From Thalassococcus_A lentus (GTDB lineage Bacteria > Pseudomonadota > Alphaproteobacteria > Rhodobacterales > Rhodobacteraceae): a stretch of 64,000 bases of DNA. Position numbers and translations under genes: made by a program. Each line of letters starts with the position of its first letter. Within the stretch, counting starts at the first letter, position 1. A model generated the notes under the pieces. The model was not told the origin of the DNA and ran no database searches. It was given only the letters and a program-made list of their open reading frames with translations. The stretch lies in contig NZ_JAQIOY010000001.1 in the NCBI RefSeq assembly GCF_028023555.1, positions 806,001 to 870,000 on the forward strand, in the 5' to 3' direction. Shown here one piece after another: positions 8,892-17,360 of the stretch.

Positions 8892-9356
8892 TCAGGCCGC
8901 CTGAACGTCTTCCGTTTCCGTGATGATGGTATAGAGCGTTCCCGCATCAGCATTGGCACGCAGCTTTGTGCACAGACCTGTGTTGCGAAGCGTTCGGGAT
9001 ACCAGCGCCAATGCCTTGAGGTGTTCAACGCCAGCATTTTCCGGCGCAAACAAAGCAAAGATCAGATCAACAGGCTGGCGATCAACGGCTTCGAAATCGA
9101 TTGGTTTCTCGATTTGAATAAAGACGCCGAGCACCTCTTCCAAACCGGCAATCCGCGCATGGGGCAAGGCAACGCCATGTCCAACACCGGTTGGGCCGAG
9201 CGATTCCCGCTCCATCAATGCTTCGACCAATGGAGCGGCGGACAGCCCATGGGCTGCCTCGGCCAGATCTGCGATGTCATGCATCAAGCGCTTCTTGCTT
9301 GATACCGCGCCAAGAACCTTGACGGCCTCAGGCTTCAAAAGATCACTGAACTTCAT
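8892..9356 (-). CDS. ptsN: PTS IIA-like nitrogen-regulatory protein PtsN
   Basis: A 154-residue EIIA-Ntr domain protein. The phosphorylated histidine is His66 in GVALPHAR. It is the last phosphoacceptor of the regulatory phosphotransfer chain (PtsP-NPr-PtsN) rather than a sugar transporter. I chose the ATG at 9356 (MKFSDLL) because AGGA lies about nine bases upstream; the ATG three codons earlier sits too close to that site. It follows hpf by 49 bases in the order normal for proteobacteria, and ends at a terminator shared with the convergent sulfotransferase gene. Confidence 0.94.
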   Translation of the reverse strand: MKFSDLLKPEAVKVLGAVSSKKRLMHDIADLAEAAHGLSAAPLVEALMERESLGPTGVGHGVALPHARIAGLEEVLGVFIQIEKPIDFEAVDRQPVDLIFALFAPENAGVEHLKALALVSRTLRNTGLCTKLRANADAGTLYTIITETEDVQAA

Positions 9357-9405
9357 CTGTTGCATGTCCTACAGGCGTGCGACCCGCGAGCCGCATGCGC
9401 AGCCC

Positions 9406-9969
9406 TTAAGGATCGATCCAGCCAATGTTCCCATCGTCACGTCGATATACGACGTTCACGCCATCCTTCTTTTCATTCCGGAAGACGAGAACCGGGGCAC
9501 CCGCCAGTTCCATCTGCATCACAGCCTCACCTACGGTCAGAGATGGGATTTGTGTTTCCATCTCGGCGACGATGATCGGCTGAAGTGATTCCGGTTCGGG
9601 GCTGTCAGCCCCTTCATCTGAGGCGAGGATATAAGAGGAGGCCCCGAAAAGTTCAACCGGTTCCGTTCGGTCCTTGTGGTGATCTTTCAGCCTTCGTTTG
9701 TAGCGTCGGAGCTGTTTGTCCATTTTTTCAGCGCAACCGTCGAAGGCCGCGTAAATTTCATGCGCATGGGCTTTGGCTGCTGCGGTTAGGCCGCTGGACA
9801 GGTGAACATTCACCTCGCAAACAAATTCGTGCCCGCTCTTGGAAAAGACGACAGTGGCGTCGGTTGGTCGCTGAGAATACTTTTGCAAGACCGCCCCAAG
9901 TTCGTCCTGAACGTGCGTCTGCAGTGCGTCGCCGATGTCGATTTGCTTTCCCGAGATCTGATAGCGCAT
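9406..9969 (-). CDS. hpf: ribosome hibernation-promoting factor, long form
   Basis: A 187-residue protein. Residues 1-100 form the RaiA/S30AE domain that binds the decoding centre (MRYQISGKQIDIGDAL, then EKMDKQLRRYKRRLKDHH). The C-terminal 60 residues (PIIVAEMETQIPSLTVGEAVMQ) are the long-HPF dimerisation domain, so it should promote 100S ribosome dimers in starved cells without a separate RMF. AAGGACC is spaced six bases before the ATG at 9969; an in-frame upstream start adds 14 unlikely residues. ptsN follows on the same strand. Confidence 0.95.
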   Translation of the reverse strand: MRYQISGKQIDIGDALQTHVQDELGAVLQKYSQRPTDATVVFSKSGHEFVCEVNVHLSSGLTAAAKAHAHEIYAAFDGCAEKMDKQLRRYKRRLKDHHKDRTEPVELFGASSYILASDEGADSPEPESLQPIIVAEMETQIPSLTVGEAVMQMELAGAPVLVFRNEKKDGVNVVYRRDDGNIGWIDP

Positions 9970-10227
9970 GAAATGGTCCTTTTTTCTATAACCGGGCAAC
10001 ACAGAAATCACGCCAGGGCGTGTGTTGTATCGCTTATGGTCAGGGGTAACGCAGCGCGGGTGCAGGTTGTTCTGATCCGCCCCTTAAAGAAGAGGTAGCA
10101 TCTGGCAAAACTGCATCGATGCGCATTGTCATACCCTATTTGAGGCGACAAAAGGGGGGGCTGTCAATCGAAAGGCGCAGAAAATTTTGCAATACCCGGT
10201 TTGGAAAAAGCGACGTTGACGCGTCAG
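9970..10227. other. intergenic region between lptB and hpf
   Basis: This stretch contains the hpf leader and promoter region. No coding frame is supported. In many proteobacteria rpoN (sigma-54) sits at this position between lptB and hpf; it is absent here and I see no remnant. Confidence 0.6.
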
Positions 10228-10986
10228 TTACCCAAACCGAAAGTTGTCACCCAGATAAACGCGGCGCACGTTTTCGTTTTGCACAACTTCTTCTGGCGTG
10301 CCTGACATCAGCACGCGCCCATCGTGCAGAATGTAGGCGCGATCCACGATTTCGAGAGTCTCACGGACGTTGTGATCAGTGATCAAAACGCCGATTCCGC
10401 GTTTTTTGAGATCTGACACCAAGTGACGAATGTCGCCGACACTGATTGGGTCAACACCCGCAAACGGTTCGTCCAAAAGCAGGTACTTTGGATCAGCCGC
10501 GAGGCAGCGCGCAATTTCGACGCGGCGGCGTTCCCCGCCGGACAGGGCCAGCGCCGGCGCGCGGCGTAGGTGTTCGATCGAGAACTCGCCCAGCAGTTCT
10601 TCGAGCCGTTCGCGGCGGCGATGGCTGTCTTTTTCGGCGATATCAAGCACAGCAGCGATGTTGTCTTCGACGGTCAGGCCGCGAAAGATCGACATTTCCT
10701 GCGGCAGATATCCGATTCCGAGTCGTGCCCGTCGATACATGGGCAGATAGGTTGCGTCGCGCCCGTCGATCAGAACCTGCCCACCTTCCGGGTTCAAAAG
10801 GCCAGCGATTGCATAAAAAGACGTGGTCTTGCCGGATCCGTTCGGTCCGAGCAGCGCAACCACCTCACCGCGTTCCAAGCTCATCGAAACGTCGCGGATC
10901 ACCACGCGTTTGCGATAGCTTTTGCGCAGGTGAATGACCTGAAGGCCACTGGACCCTTCGGTCACGGTGAGTTGCGGACGTGCCAT
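10228..10986 (-). CDS. lptB: LPS export ABC transporter ATP-binding protein LptB
   Basis: A 252-residue ABC ATPase. Walker A is GPNGSGKTT at 47-55, the signature is LSGGERRR, and Walker B is YLLLDEPFAGVDP. It powers LptFG in extracting lipopolysaccharide from the inner membrane. The GIGYLPQEMSIFRGLTVEDN segment is typical of LptB. It starts two bases after the lptA stop, in an lptC-lptA-lptB operon. The lptF and lptG permease genes are not in this window. Confidence 0.95.
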   Translation of the reverse strand: MARPQLTVTEGSSGLQVIHLRKSYRKRVVIRDVSMSLERGEVVALLGPNGSGKTTSFYAIAGLLNPEGGQVLIDGRDATYLPMYRRARLGIGYLPQEMSIFRGLTVEDNIAAVLDIAEKDSHRRRERLEELLGEFSIEHLRRAPALALSGGERRRVEIARCLAADPKYLLLDEPFAGVDPISVGDIRHLVSDLKKRGIGVLITDHNVRETLEIVDRAYILHDGRVLMSGTPEEVVQNENVRRVYLGDNFRFG

Positions 10987-10988
10987 AA

Positions 10989-11501
10989 CTAGTTACCGGT
11001 CTGCTCTTCGTCCTGCTGCTGCAGCACTGTTTTTACGCGGCCCGACATTTGCGCCGAACCTGTCTCCAGATTCACAGTCATTCGCTCGGCCGTCAATGCG
11101 TTGGGCCCCTGCGTAAGCAAGACATTGCCGGACATCACAACGGTACCGGCCTCGATGTTATAGTCAGCGCGTTCGGCCTCGGCCGCTTCTTCGCCGCTGA
11201 CCAGTACAACACCGCCTGTCGCCTCGAGCCGTTCGATACGCCCGGCCTGCTCGGAATAGACAACCAGAACCCGGGGTGCAGCCAGACGCATATCGCCCTG
11301 CGCGATAACGACATTCCCCTGATAGAGCGCCGTGCCGTTGGATTGGTTTACAGACAGCGAATCCGCAGTGACTTCAACCGGGGCGCTGGTGTCTTGCTGC
11401 ATGGAACCAAAGGAAACCTGCGCGCCCTGAGCGGCGGTTTCAGATGGGGCTGTCGCTGCGGCAACGGCCAGAATGGTTGACAACAGAAGGGCACGGATCA
11501 T
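10989..11501 (-). CDS. lptA: lipopolysaccharide transport periplasmic protein LptA
   Basis: A 170-residue OstA-domain protein with an N-terminal signal peptide (hydrophobic residues 3-18, then ATAPSETAAQG). The beta-jellyroll repeats are visible as short segments ending in gene-specific strands (ALYQGNVVIAQGDMRLAAPRVLV, VVMSGNVLLTQGPNALTAERM). It forms the periplasmic bridge carrying lipopolysaccharide from LptC to LptD. It lies between lptC, six bases upstream, and lptB. Confidence 0.92.
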   Translation of the reverse strand: MIRALLLSTILAVAAATAPSETAAQGAQVSFGSMQQDTSAPVEVTADSLSVNQSNGTALYQGNVVIAQGDMRLAAPRVLVVYSEQAGRIERLEATGGVVLVSGEEAAEAERADYNIEAGTVVMSGNVLLTQGPNALTAERMTVNLETGSAQMSGRVKTVLQQQDEEQTGN

Positions 11502-11507
11502 TGCGGG

Positions 11508-12113
11508 TCACTCTTTTGGTTTTGGCTCGTATATCAGTTTCACACCGTCAGTGAAAAGCAATAGCACATCCCCCTCGGTCTCTGCGGGGGAAATTTGCAG
11601 TCCACCAGCATCTAGCGTGCCGAATGGTGCAGTGCCCTTGACCGGGCCGGTGGTGCGCGCCCGGGTTTCGTTGAACTCTGAAATCAGTCCGTCGGTCACG
11701 ACAACATAGCCGGTTGAGCTTTCGATGCGCACGCCGCCTTCCAAAAGGGCTTCTTGCTGGCCATCGCGCAGCGTCGCCTCTGGTGCATTCAATTGAATGG
11801 TCGCGCCATTGCTTTGGGTTAGCGTCGCTTCGAGACTGTTGGCATGGATTTTTCCATCCAGACCGGGCCGCGCACTTTCGGCCGTCATGATCAGCATCTC
11901 GCCGCGCCTTGTTGTTCCAGCAAAATACGGCGCGCTTACTTTTTGTTGTACCGTTTCACCGCTGGCCAACGCCTCGGCAAACGGGGTGTCCATCATCGGA
12001 TCGCCGCTGCGCGACAACAGGAACAATGTCGAAAGCAGGGCCAGCGCAGCCAAAGGCAAAATTATCTTGAGCCATGCGACGACGCGCGAATAAAGACCCT
12101 CGGCGCGCGCCAT
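11508..12113 (-). CDS. lptC: LPS export system protein LptC
   Basis: A 201-residue single-pass protein. The membrane segment is at about 13-30 (WLKIILPLAALALLSTLFLL) and the rest is a periplasmic jellyroll domain containing FAGTTRRGEMLIMTAESARP, typical of alphaproteobacterial LptC. It docks LptA to the LptBFG transporter. It is first in the lptCAB run, 31 bases after the ribonuclease D gene. Confidence 0.9.
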   Translation of the reverse strand: MARAEGLYSRVVAWLKIILPLAALALLSTLFLLSRSGDPMMDTPFAEALASGETVQQKVSAPYFAGTTRRGEMLIMTAESARPGLDGKIHANSLEATLTQSNGATIQLNAPEATLRDGQQEALLEGGVRIESSTGYVVVTDGLISEFNETRARTTGPVKGTAPFGTLDAGGLQISPAETEGDVLLLFTDGVKLIYEPKPKE

Positions 12114-12144
12114 AGGCTAAACCGATCCTGCTGTGGTCAGGGTG

Positions 12145-12759
12145 TCAGGCATGGGCAAAGATATCGATATCCGGCCAGCCCGCCAGATCGAGTTTGGCGC
12201 GTGTCGGCAGGAAGTCGAAACAGGCTTGCGCAAGTTCAGTACGGTCTTCGCGCGCCAGCATTCTGTTCAACTCGTCGCGCAGACGGTGCAGGTGAAGAAC
12301 GTCCGAGGCCGCGTAGTCCTGCTGGGCCGTGGTCAGCTCTTCAGCACCCCAGTCGCTGGATTGCTGCTGTTTGGAAATGTCTACGCTCAGCAGTTCCTGT
12401 GTCAGCGCCTTTAGCCCGTGACGGTCGGTGTAGGTCCGGACAAGACGGCTCGCGATCTTGGTGCAGTACACTGGCGCAGCAAGCGCGCCGAAGGTGTTGT
12501 ACATGGCAGCGATATCAAAACGTCCGTAGTGAAACAGTTTCAGCACATCCGGATTTTCGAGCAAACGGGCAAGATTTGGCGCCGCAGTTTGACCTTTGGC
12601 GATCTGAACCAGATGGGCATTGCCGTCACCACCAGACAGCTGCACCACACACAGCCGGTCGCGATGCGGGTGCAGGCCCATGGTTTCACAATCGATAGCC
12701 ACAACAGGGCCAAGGTCCAGGTCATCCGGAAGATCGCCTTGGTACAGGTGGTTGGTCAT
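12145..12759 (-). CDS. rnd: small ribonuclease D (DEDD 3'-5' exonuclease)
   Basis: A 204-residue protein containing only the DEDDy exonuclease domain: AIDCETMGLHPHRDRLCVVQL carries the first acidic pair, FHYGRFDIAAMYNTF the next Asp, and QQDYAASDVLHL the last Tyr and Asp. The HRDC domains of the E. coli enzyme are missing, as is usual for this alphaproteobacterial form. It should trim the 3' ends of stable RNA precursors. It heads the leftward lpt unit. Confidence 0.9.
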   Translation of the reverse strand: MTNHLYQGDLPDDLDLGPVVAIDCETMGLHPHRDRLCVVQLSGGDGNAHLVQIAKGQTAAPNLARLLENPDVLKLFHYGRFDIAAMYNTFGALAAPVYCTKIASRLVRTYTDRHGLKALTQELLSVDISKQQQSSDWGAEELTTAQQDYAASDVLHLHRLRDELNRMLAREDRTELAQACFDFLPTRAKLDLAGWPDIDIFAHA

Positions 12760-13741
12760 TCGGTGCTGTCCTTTGATTGGCTGGCAGTAGTGCTGGACAT
12801 ATCGGTGTGCGGAAAGTCTTTCAACATCGGCAAAGTGTCACGATTGCCTCATTTAAGCTGGCTGATTCTGAGAATTGGGCGGAAATGGGCCGAAATATGG
12901 CAAACCTCTGGCAAAAGCCCGTCCCGATTCGGGCAGGCACTTTCACGCGAAAACTGCCTTTGAAACATTTCGTGAGCAAAGCGAGTCTGCCTAAAATTGT
13001 TCTCTTTCGAAAGGAGCGTTGCGCGATTGACGCGAATTAGAGTCAGCCGTAGAGCTTTGTCGATTGTTGGAAAAGCCAACTCATATCCAATTGTTTTTGG
13101 CGGATACTCCGAAGCGGGATTGTTTCTAAACCATTGGGTAAATTTGGCGATTTTGGGTCCATTACAGTAGTACAATAGAATAGAAATGAGTACGGCAATG
13201 ATTATCAATAGGATTGTTCTCGATTTAGAAACAATTTTTGGTTGTGCAGTGCGATATTGTTTCTCGGTCCCTTTTGCTGATTTTTGTAAGAATCCTGCTA
13301 ATTTTCATAGGTACCTGGGCCAATCATGGAGCCTGCGGGGAAAACGCAACGTCAACAATCACAAATTTTTCAAAACTTCTGATCGGCCCATATAAACCTA
13401 CGCAAATAGGCTGTTTTCAACTTTAAAGTGTGCCTTGCGGACTTTGTTGACTGCATCGGCCCTGAGAGGGCATAACCAAGCCGTCGAGCGAAAGAACACA
13501 ATCTGGTCTTAATTCGCAAAACACGGCACTGGGGGTTAGTGCTGCCACTTGGGAGTAATTGGTAAGTCTGCACCGGTCCGCAGGGACCCCAACATCGACG
13601 AAAGTCAAATCTTCTCATCTCAGAGCTATTCGTTGTCTTGCGCCTTTCGCGTGGGATGCCGCTTGCCGAGAGCTTGGTTGGTCTGAGCCGTGTGCAGTCT
13701 TGTTGAACCTCCTGTCATCGAATGTCTCGAAGGAGAGCATC
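12760..13741. other. long AT-rich leader region upstream of the sugar transferase gene
   Basis: Nearly 1 kb without a convincing gene. From about 12990 to 13430 it is clearly richer in A and T than the surrounding genes. The element ATTGTTTCT recurs at 13119 and 13256, with its reverse complement at 13227; the first and the reversed copy form a 12-base inverted repeat (13119-13130 with 13224-13235). Shorter relatives ATTGTTCT occur at 12995 and 13213. The short reading frames here lack ribosome-binding sites. I interpret it as the regulatory region of the gene at 13742, possibly the target of a nucleoid-type or MucR-like silencer. Confidence 0.5.
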
Positions 13742-14431
13742 TTGACTGTTCATTTTCGCCAGCCGCTGCCGACGGCTGAAATTGAAAAACTGATCGATAG
13801 TGCGCTTGTTCCCCAGACGCGTGGATCGATCTATCGCAATCACGCCAAACGCGCCTTTGACGTTACCTTGGTTCTTTTGGCGGCAATCCCTGTCCTTCTG
13901 ATCCTTCTGCCGCTGTGCATTCTCGTTGCACGTGATGGCCAGTCGCCGATCTACCTGCAAAAGCGGGTTGGACAAAACGGGCGCGTTTTCAACATGTGGA
14001 AACTGCGCTCAATGGTGCCAAACGCTGATGAGATGCTTGAAGCTTATCTGGCATCCAATCCCGAAGCCCGCGCAGAATGGGACCATCACCAGAAACTGCG
14101 CCGTGATCCGCGTATAACCACAATCGGTCGCATCATCCGCAAGACGTCTTTGGATGAGTTGCCGCAGCTTTGGAACGTACTGCGTGGTGATATGTCGATC
14201 GTTGGCCCACGGCCAATGATGCTGTGTCAGCGCGACATGTACCCAGGCTCGGCCTACTATGCTTTGCGTCCCGGTATCACCGGTTTCTGGCAAACCTCGG
14301 TTCGCAATGAATCGAGCTTTTCCGAGCGCGCCAGCTTTGACGCTGACTATCTGCGCAAGGTTTCGTTCATCACCGACATCGCCGTGATGTTCCGGACCGT
14401 CAAAGTCGTGATGAACGCCACAGGCGTCTAA
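13742..14431 (+). CDS. undecaprenyl-phosphate sugar phosphotransferase, ExoY type (TTG start)
   Basis: A 229-residue bacterial sugar transferase. A single membrane hairpin lies at about 35-58 (VLLAAIPVLLILLPLCILV). The catalytic domain follows, with YLQKRVGQNGRVFNMWKLRSM, the DP pair in KLRRDPRITTIGR, KTSLDELPQLWNVLRGDMSIVGPRP, and RPGITGFWQ. It loads the first sugar phosphate onto undecaprenyl phosphate to begin an exopolysaccharide repeat unit. The TTG at 13742 has AAGGAG six to seven bases upstream; the frame stays open 61 codons further but those residues do not resemble the family. Confidence 0.9.
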   Translation: MTVHFRQPLPTAEIEKLIDSALVPQTRGSIYRNHAKRAFDVTLVLLAAIPVLLILLPLCILVARDGQSPIYLQKRVGQNGRVFNMWKLRSMVPNADEMLEAYLASNPEARAEWDHHQKLRRDPRITTIGRIIRKTSLDELPQLWNVLRGDMSIVGPRPMMLCQRDMYPGSAYYALRPGITGFWQTSVRNESSFSERASFDADYLRKVSFITDIAVMFRTVKVVMNATGV

Positions 14432-14461
14432 ATCTCAGGCGATGAAAATTGCTCAATAAGA

Positions 14462-14486
14462 GGCGCGGTCAGTACCGCGCCTTTTT
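14462..14486 (+). terminator. rho-independent terminator of the sugar transferase gene
   Basis: A perfect 8-base stem (GGCGCGGT / ACCGCGCC) with a 4-base loop, followed by TTTTTG. It starts 30 bases after the stop codon. Confidence 0.9.
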
Positions 14487-14567
14487 GTTTGCCTTGCTCT
14501 TGGTGTGCGGGTTGATTGACGCTGTTGCCCCACTTTGCCATCGTTAGAAAAACGAAAAGGATGCACT

Positions 14568-14969
14568 GTGCAGCCAGCCGTCGGTTCTCTTGATCATATT
14601 GTTCTGACAGTTGCGGATATCGCCGCGACCTGTGATTTTTATCAAAGGATCATGGGGATGGTTGTAGAACCATTCACGCCGGCGGATGGGAGCCTGCGTT
14701 ATGCGCTGAAGTTTGGCGTTCAGAAGATCAATCTTCACAAAGCAGGTGCGGAGTTTGAACCGAAGGCGGACAAACCCACGAAAGGGTCGGCTGATCTGTG
14801 CTTTTTGTCAGAAACCCCTTTGGATGCTTGGCTTGAACACTTGGATGCGAACGGTGTGCCGGTTGAAGACGGACCAGTGCGCCGAAGCGGGGCCAATGGT
14901 CCGATCCTGTCGGTCTACATTCGTGATCCGGATCGCAACCTGATCGAGATTTCCAACAAGGTGGAATAG
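14568..14969 (+). CDS. VOC-family (glyoxalase-like) protein
   Basis: A 133-residue vicinal-oxygen-chelate fold protein with both beta-alpha-beta halves. The first metal ligand is the His in SLDHIVLTV and the last is the Glu in DPDRNLIEIS. Members include glyoxalases, dioxygenases and resistance proteins; the substrate cannot be told. The GTG at 14568 has AAAAGGA about seven bases upstream, better than the ATG at 14535. It converges on the FMN reductase gene. Confidence 0.85.
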   Translation: MQPAVGSLDHIVLTVADIAATCDFYQRIMGMVVEPFTPADGSLRYALKFGVQKINLHKAGAEFEPKADKPTKGSADLCFLSETPLDAWLEHLDANGVPVEDGPVRRSGANGPILSVYIRDPDRNLIEISNKVE

Positions 14970-14987
14970 CACGGACAAAATCCGCTG

Positions 14988-15530
14988 CTATCCACCCGCA
15001 GCGCGGCGCAGTTCGGCCATCAACTCGTCAAGAACCTTCGCGCTGCGTTCGTTGGTCAAATTTCCCTGTTCGTCCCACTGGCTGCCTGTGGCCGCGATCA
15101 TCAGTTCTGGCCCGGTCAACAAAAGCGGGCGAAACGGGGTGAGACAAAGCCGCGCCATGTTTTGCGCGCGTTCGCCCCCGGCACGCCCCGCCGCAGCGGA
15201 CATCAGGGCCACAGGCTTGTCACGCCATGGATTTGATCCAGTGCGGCTGAGCCAGTCCAACGCGTTTTTCAGAACGCCTGAGATCCCCTTGTTGTATTCC
15301 GGCGTGACAACAATCACAGCGTCCGAAGCCAATATTGCATCGGCCAGTTCCTGTACTTCGGCAGGAATGCCAGACCCGTTCTGGATGTCTTCATCAAACA
15401 GCGGAAATCGAAGATTTGCTTCAGTAAAACTGGCCTCCCCAAAACGCCGCACAGCTTCGTGCATCAACAACCGATTGGTCGAAGCCGATCGTAAGGATCC
15501 GCAAAGTCCGACGAGTTTCAGGGTGGACAT
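14988..15530 (-). CDS. NADPH-dependent FMN reductase
   Basis: A 180-residue flavodoxin-like protein. The FMN phosphate loop is GSLRSASTNR (residues 11-20) and the isoalloxazine contact is VVTPEYNKGISGVLKNALDW, the family hallmark. It should reduce FMN or quinones with NAD(P)H, as ChrR/ArsH-type enzymes do. It stands alone, convergent with the VOC gene. Confidence 0.9.
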   Translation of the reverse strand: MSTLKLVGLCGSLRSASTNRLLMHEAVRRFGEASFTEANLRFPLFDEDIQNGSGIPAEVQELADAILASDAVIVVTPEYNKGISGVLKNALDWLSRTGSNPWRDKPVALMSAAAGRAGGERAQNMARLCLTPFRPLLLTGPELMIAATGSQWDEQGNLTNERSAKVLDELMAELRRAAGG

Positions 15531-15626
15531 TGGGTGCCTCCGTACGTGTTACAATGATTGTGACATAGCTACGGTCTTACACGCGCTTGGCAAGAGGGTG
15601 CGTGTCGCAATGGCAGGCAAAAGAAA

Positions 15627-15651
15627 AGCGCCGGGACTTTGCCCCGGCGCT
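15627..15651 (-). terminator. rho-independent terminator of the OmpA-like lipoprotein gene
   Basis: A 9-base stem (AGCGCCGGG / CCCGGCGCT) with a 7-base loop. Read leftward it is followed by TTTCTTTT. It lies 25 bases past the lipoprotein stop. Confidence 0.85.
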
Positions 15652-15675
15652 GAACGTCGCGAACCGCTTAGGGTG

Positions 15676-16356
15676 TTACGCGTTTGGAAGGATCACGATC
15701 TCAACCCGGCGGTTTTGCGCTTTGCCTTCCGGCGTCAGGTTTGTCGCGATGGGCTGGTCTTCGCCGCGCCCAATGACGGACAGGCGCGAAGACGGCACGC
15801 CTTCGTTGCGCAGAACATCTGCGACAGAGGCCGCCCGGCGTTGCGACAGGTCGAGGTTGAAGGCAGCGTCACCATCGCTGTCGGTATGGCCGATCACCTG
15901 CGCCGTCGTATCAGGGTAAGCAAGAAGGCTTGCACCCACATCGCGCAGATCAGAGACCAGCGTAGGCCGCAGTTCTGCACTGCCTGTTGCGAACAGGATA
16001 TCCTGCGGCATAGTCACGATCAGGCGGTCGCCCGTGTTGCGGATGGTGGCGTCTGATCCAAGCTGCTGGCGCAGTTCGGCCTCTTGCTTGTCCAATTGGT
16101 TGCCAATGGCGGCACCGGCGGCTGCCCCGACCAATGCGCCCGCGACAGTCGCGCGGTTGCGTTCGCCGCGATCATCACCACCAGCCAACCGGCCGGTGAT
16201 CGCGCCAAGACCTGCGCCGATCAGCGCGCCTTGTTTTGCCTGGCGATTTGGATCGCTGTCATCAAAGATTGGACCGGTGGTGCAGGCGGAAAGCCCGACC
16301 AATGCGACCACGGAAAATAGGAATGGGGATTTTGCCCGCATCGTTGTGAACCTCAT
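15676..16356 (-). CDS. OmpA-family lipoprotein with glycine-zipper region
   Basis: A 226-residue exported protein. The lipobox is LSAC with the lipidated Cys at 25. A glycine-zipper segment (ALIGAGLGAITGRLAGG, then GALVGAAAGAAIGNQLDKQ) precedes a C-terminal OmpA peptidoglycan-binding domain (LFATGSAELRP, GHTDSDGDAAFNLDLSQRRA). It should tie the outer membrane to the cell wall. Two starts are possible, ATG at 16356 (AAGGGG upstream) or five codons later at 16341 (GAGG upstream). Confidence 0.9.
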   Translation of the reverse strand: MRFTTMRAKSPFLFSVVALVGLSACTTGPIFDDSDPNRQAKQGALIGAGLGAITGRLAGGDDRGERNRATVAGALVGAAAGAAIGNQLDKQEAELRQQLGSDATIRNTGDRLIVTMPQDILFATGSAELRPTLVSDLRDVGASLLAYPDTTAQVIGHTDSDGDAAFNLDLSQRRAASVADVLRNEGVPSSRLSVIGRGEDQPIATNLTPEGKAQNRRVEIVILPNA

Positions 16357-16478
16357 AGGTTGTTGCCCCTTTTTGATGGGGTTTTACTGCTTGATATGCA
16401 AAAACATGAGGCTTTCCGCGTGCAATGTCACGGGGAAATCGGCAGTTTGGCGCCCAACCCGATCACGAATGCGCGGGA

Positions 16479-17315
16479 TTATGCCTCTTTGCGAGCTGCT
16501 TCCCAGGCCAGGATCGCGCGCTTGACGGGCAAACCCCAGTGATAACCGCCCAGTCCGCCAGATTTGCGCAATGCTCTGTGGCAGGGAATAAGATAGCTGA
16601 TCGGATTGCGCCCGACGGCTGTTCCAACCGCGCGAACGGCACGCGGATGACCAATGGATTGGGCGATTTCGGAATAGGTCGTGACCTGTCCGGACGGTAT
16701 CTGCATCAGGGCTTCCCAAACTTTGATCTGAAACGGCGCGCCGATCATGTGCAAAGACACCTCGCCCGAATGCAGCCCGAAGGCCGCGTCTACCCAGGGC
16801 TTCAACGGAGCTGCGTCTTCGACATAGGTGGCGTTGGGCCAGCGACTGCACAAATCCCGCATGGCTTCCTCTGGGCCGCTTTCAGACGAAAAGGCAATCC
16901 CGCACAGACCCTTTTCTGTTCCCATGACTAGCGCTGGACCGAAAGGGCTATCGAACCAGCCCCAGCGGATACAAAGCCCGCGGCCACCTTTTGCAAATTC
17001 TCCGGGGCTCATGGCTTCCCAGCGCATGAAAAGATCATGTAGGCGGCCGCCTCCGGAAAGCCCGGTTTCATGAGCGGTTTCCAAGGTGGTGAACCGGTCT
17101 CGCAAGAGTGCCTTGGCGTGACCCAGTGTCAGGTATTGCTGATATCGTTTCGGGCTGACCCCGGCCCATCTGGTGAAAAGGCGCTGAAAGTGTGCCGGAC
17201 TCATACCGATTTCAGCGGCCAGATCATCAAGGCTCGCGGCTGGGCCAAGTTCATCGACGGCGTCAATGGCGCGTCGCATGACGTTGAAATGGTAGCCTTG
17301 GGATTGCTCGGTCAT
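16479..17315 (-). CDS. AraC-type HTH / O6-methylguanine-DNA methyltransferase (Ada-like, lacking the zinc domain)
   Basis: A 278-residue two-domain protein. Residues 10-110 are an AraC-like helix-turn-helix region (SLDDLAAEIGMSPAHFQRLFTRWAGVSPKRY). The C-terminal domain is the alkyltransferase with active-site Cys245 in LIPCHRAL and the DNA-contacting GQVTTYSEIAQSIGHPRAVRAVG. It repairs O6-alkylguanine by transferring the alkyl group to itself. The Ada N-terminal Cys4 phosphotriester domain is absent, so self-activation by methylphosphotriesters is not expected. Confidence 0.92.
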   Translation of the reverse strand: MTEQSQGYHFNVMRRAIDAVDELGPAASLDDLAAEIGMSPAHFQRLFTRWAGVSPKRYQQYLTLGHAKALLRDRFTTLETAHETGLSGGGRLHDLFMRWEAMSPGEFAKGGRGLCIRWGWFDSPFGPALVMGTEKGLCGIAFSSESGPEEAMRDLCSRWPNATYVEDAAPLKPWVDAAFGLHSGEVSLHMIGAPFQIKVWEALMQIPSGQVTTYSEIAQSIGHPRAVRAVGTAVGRNPISYLIPCHRALRKSGGLGGYHWGLPVKRAILAWEAARKEA

Positions 17316-17360
17316 TGCGGGTCTCCTGTGGTGATCCCAGACCTAGCCGCTCGCCTCGCG

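Noticed and set aside
12849..13208. A leftward 119-codon frame with a hydrophobic start
   Set aside because: It begins at TTG without a ribosome-binding site and the rest looks like random translation of the AT-rich leader.
13238..13426. A rightward 62-codon frame with a hydrophobic stretch
   Set aside because: No ribosome-binding site, TTG start, no motif. It could be a leader peptide, but nothing supports that.
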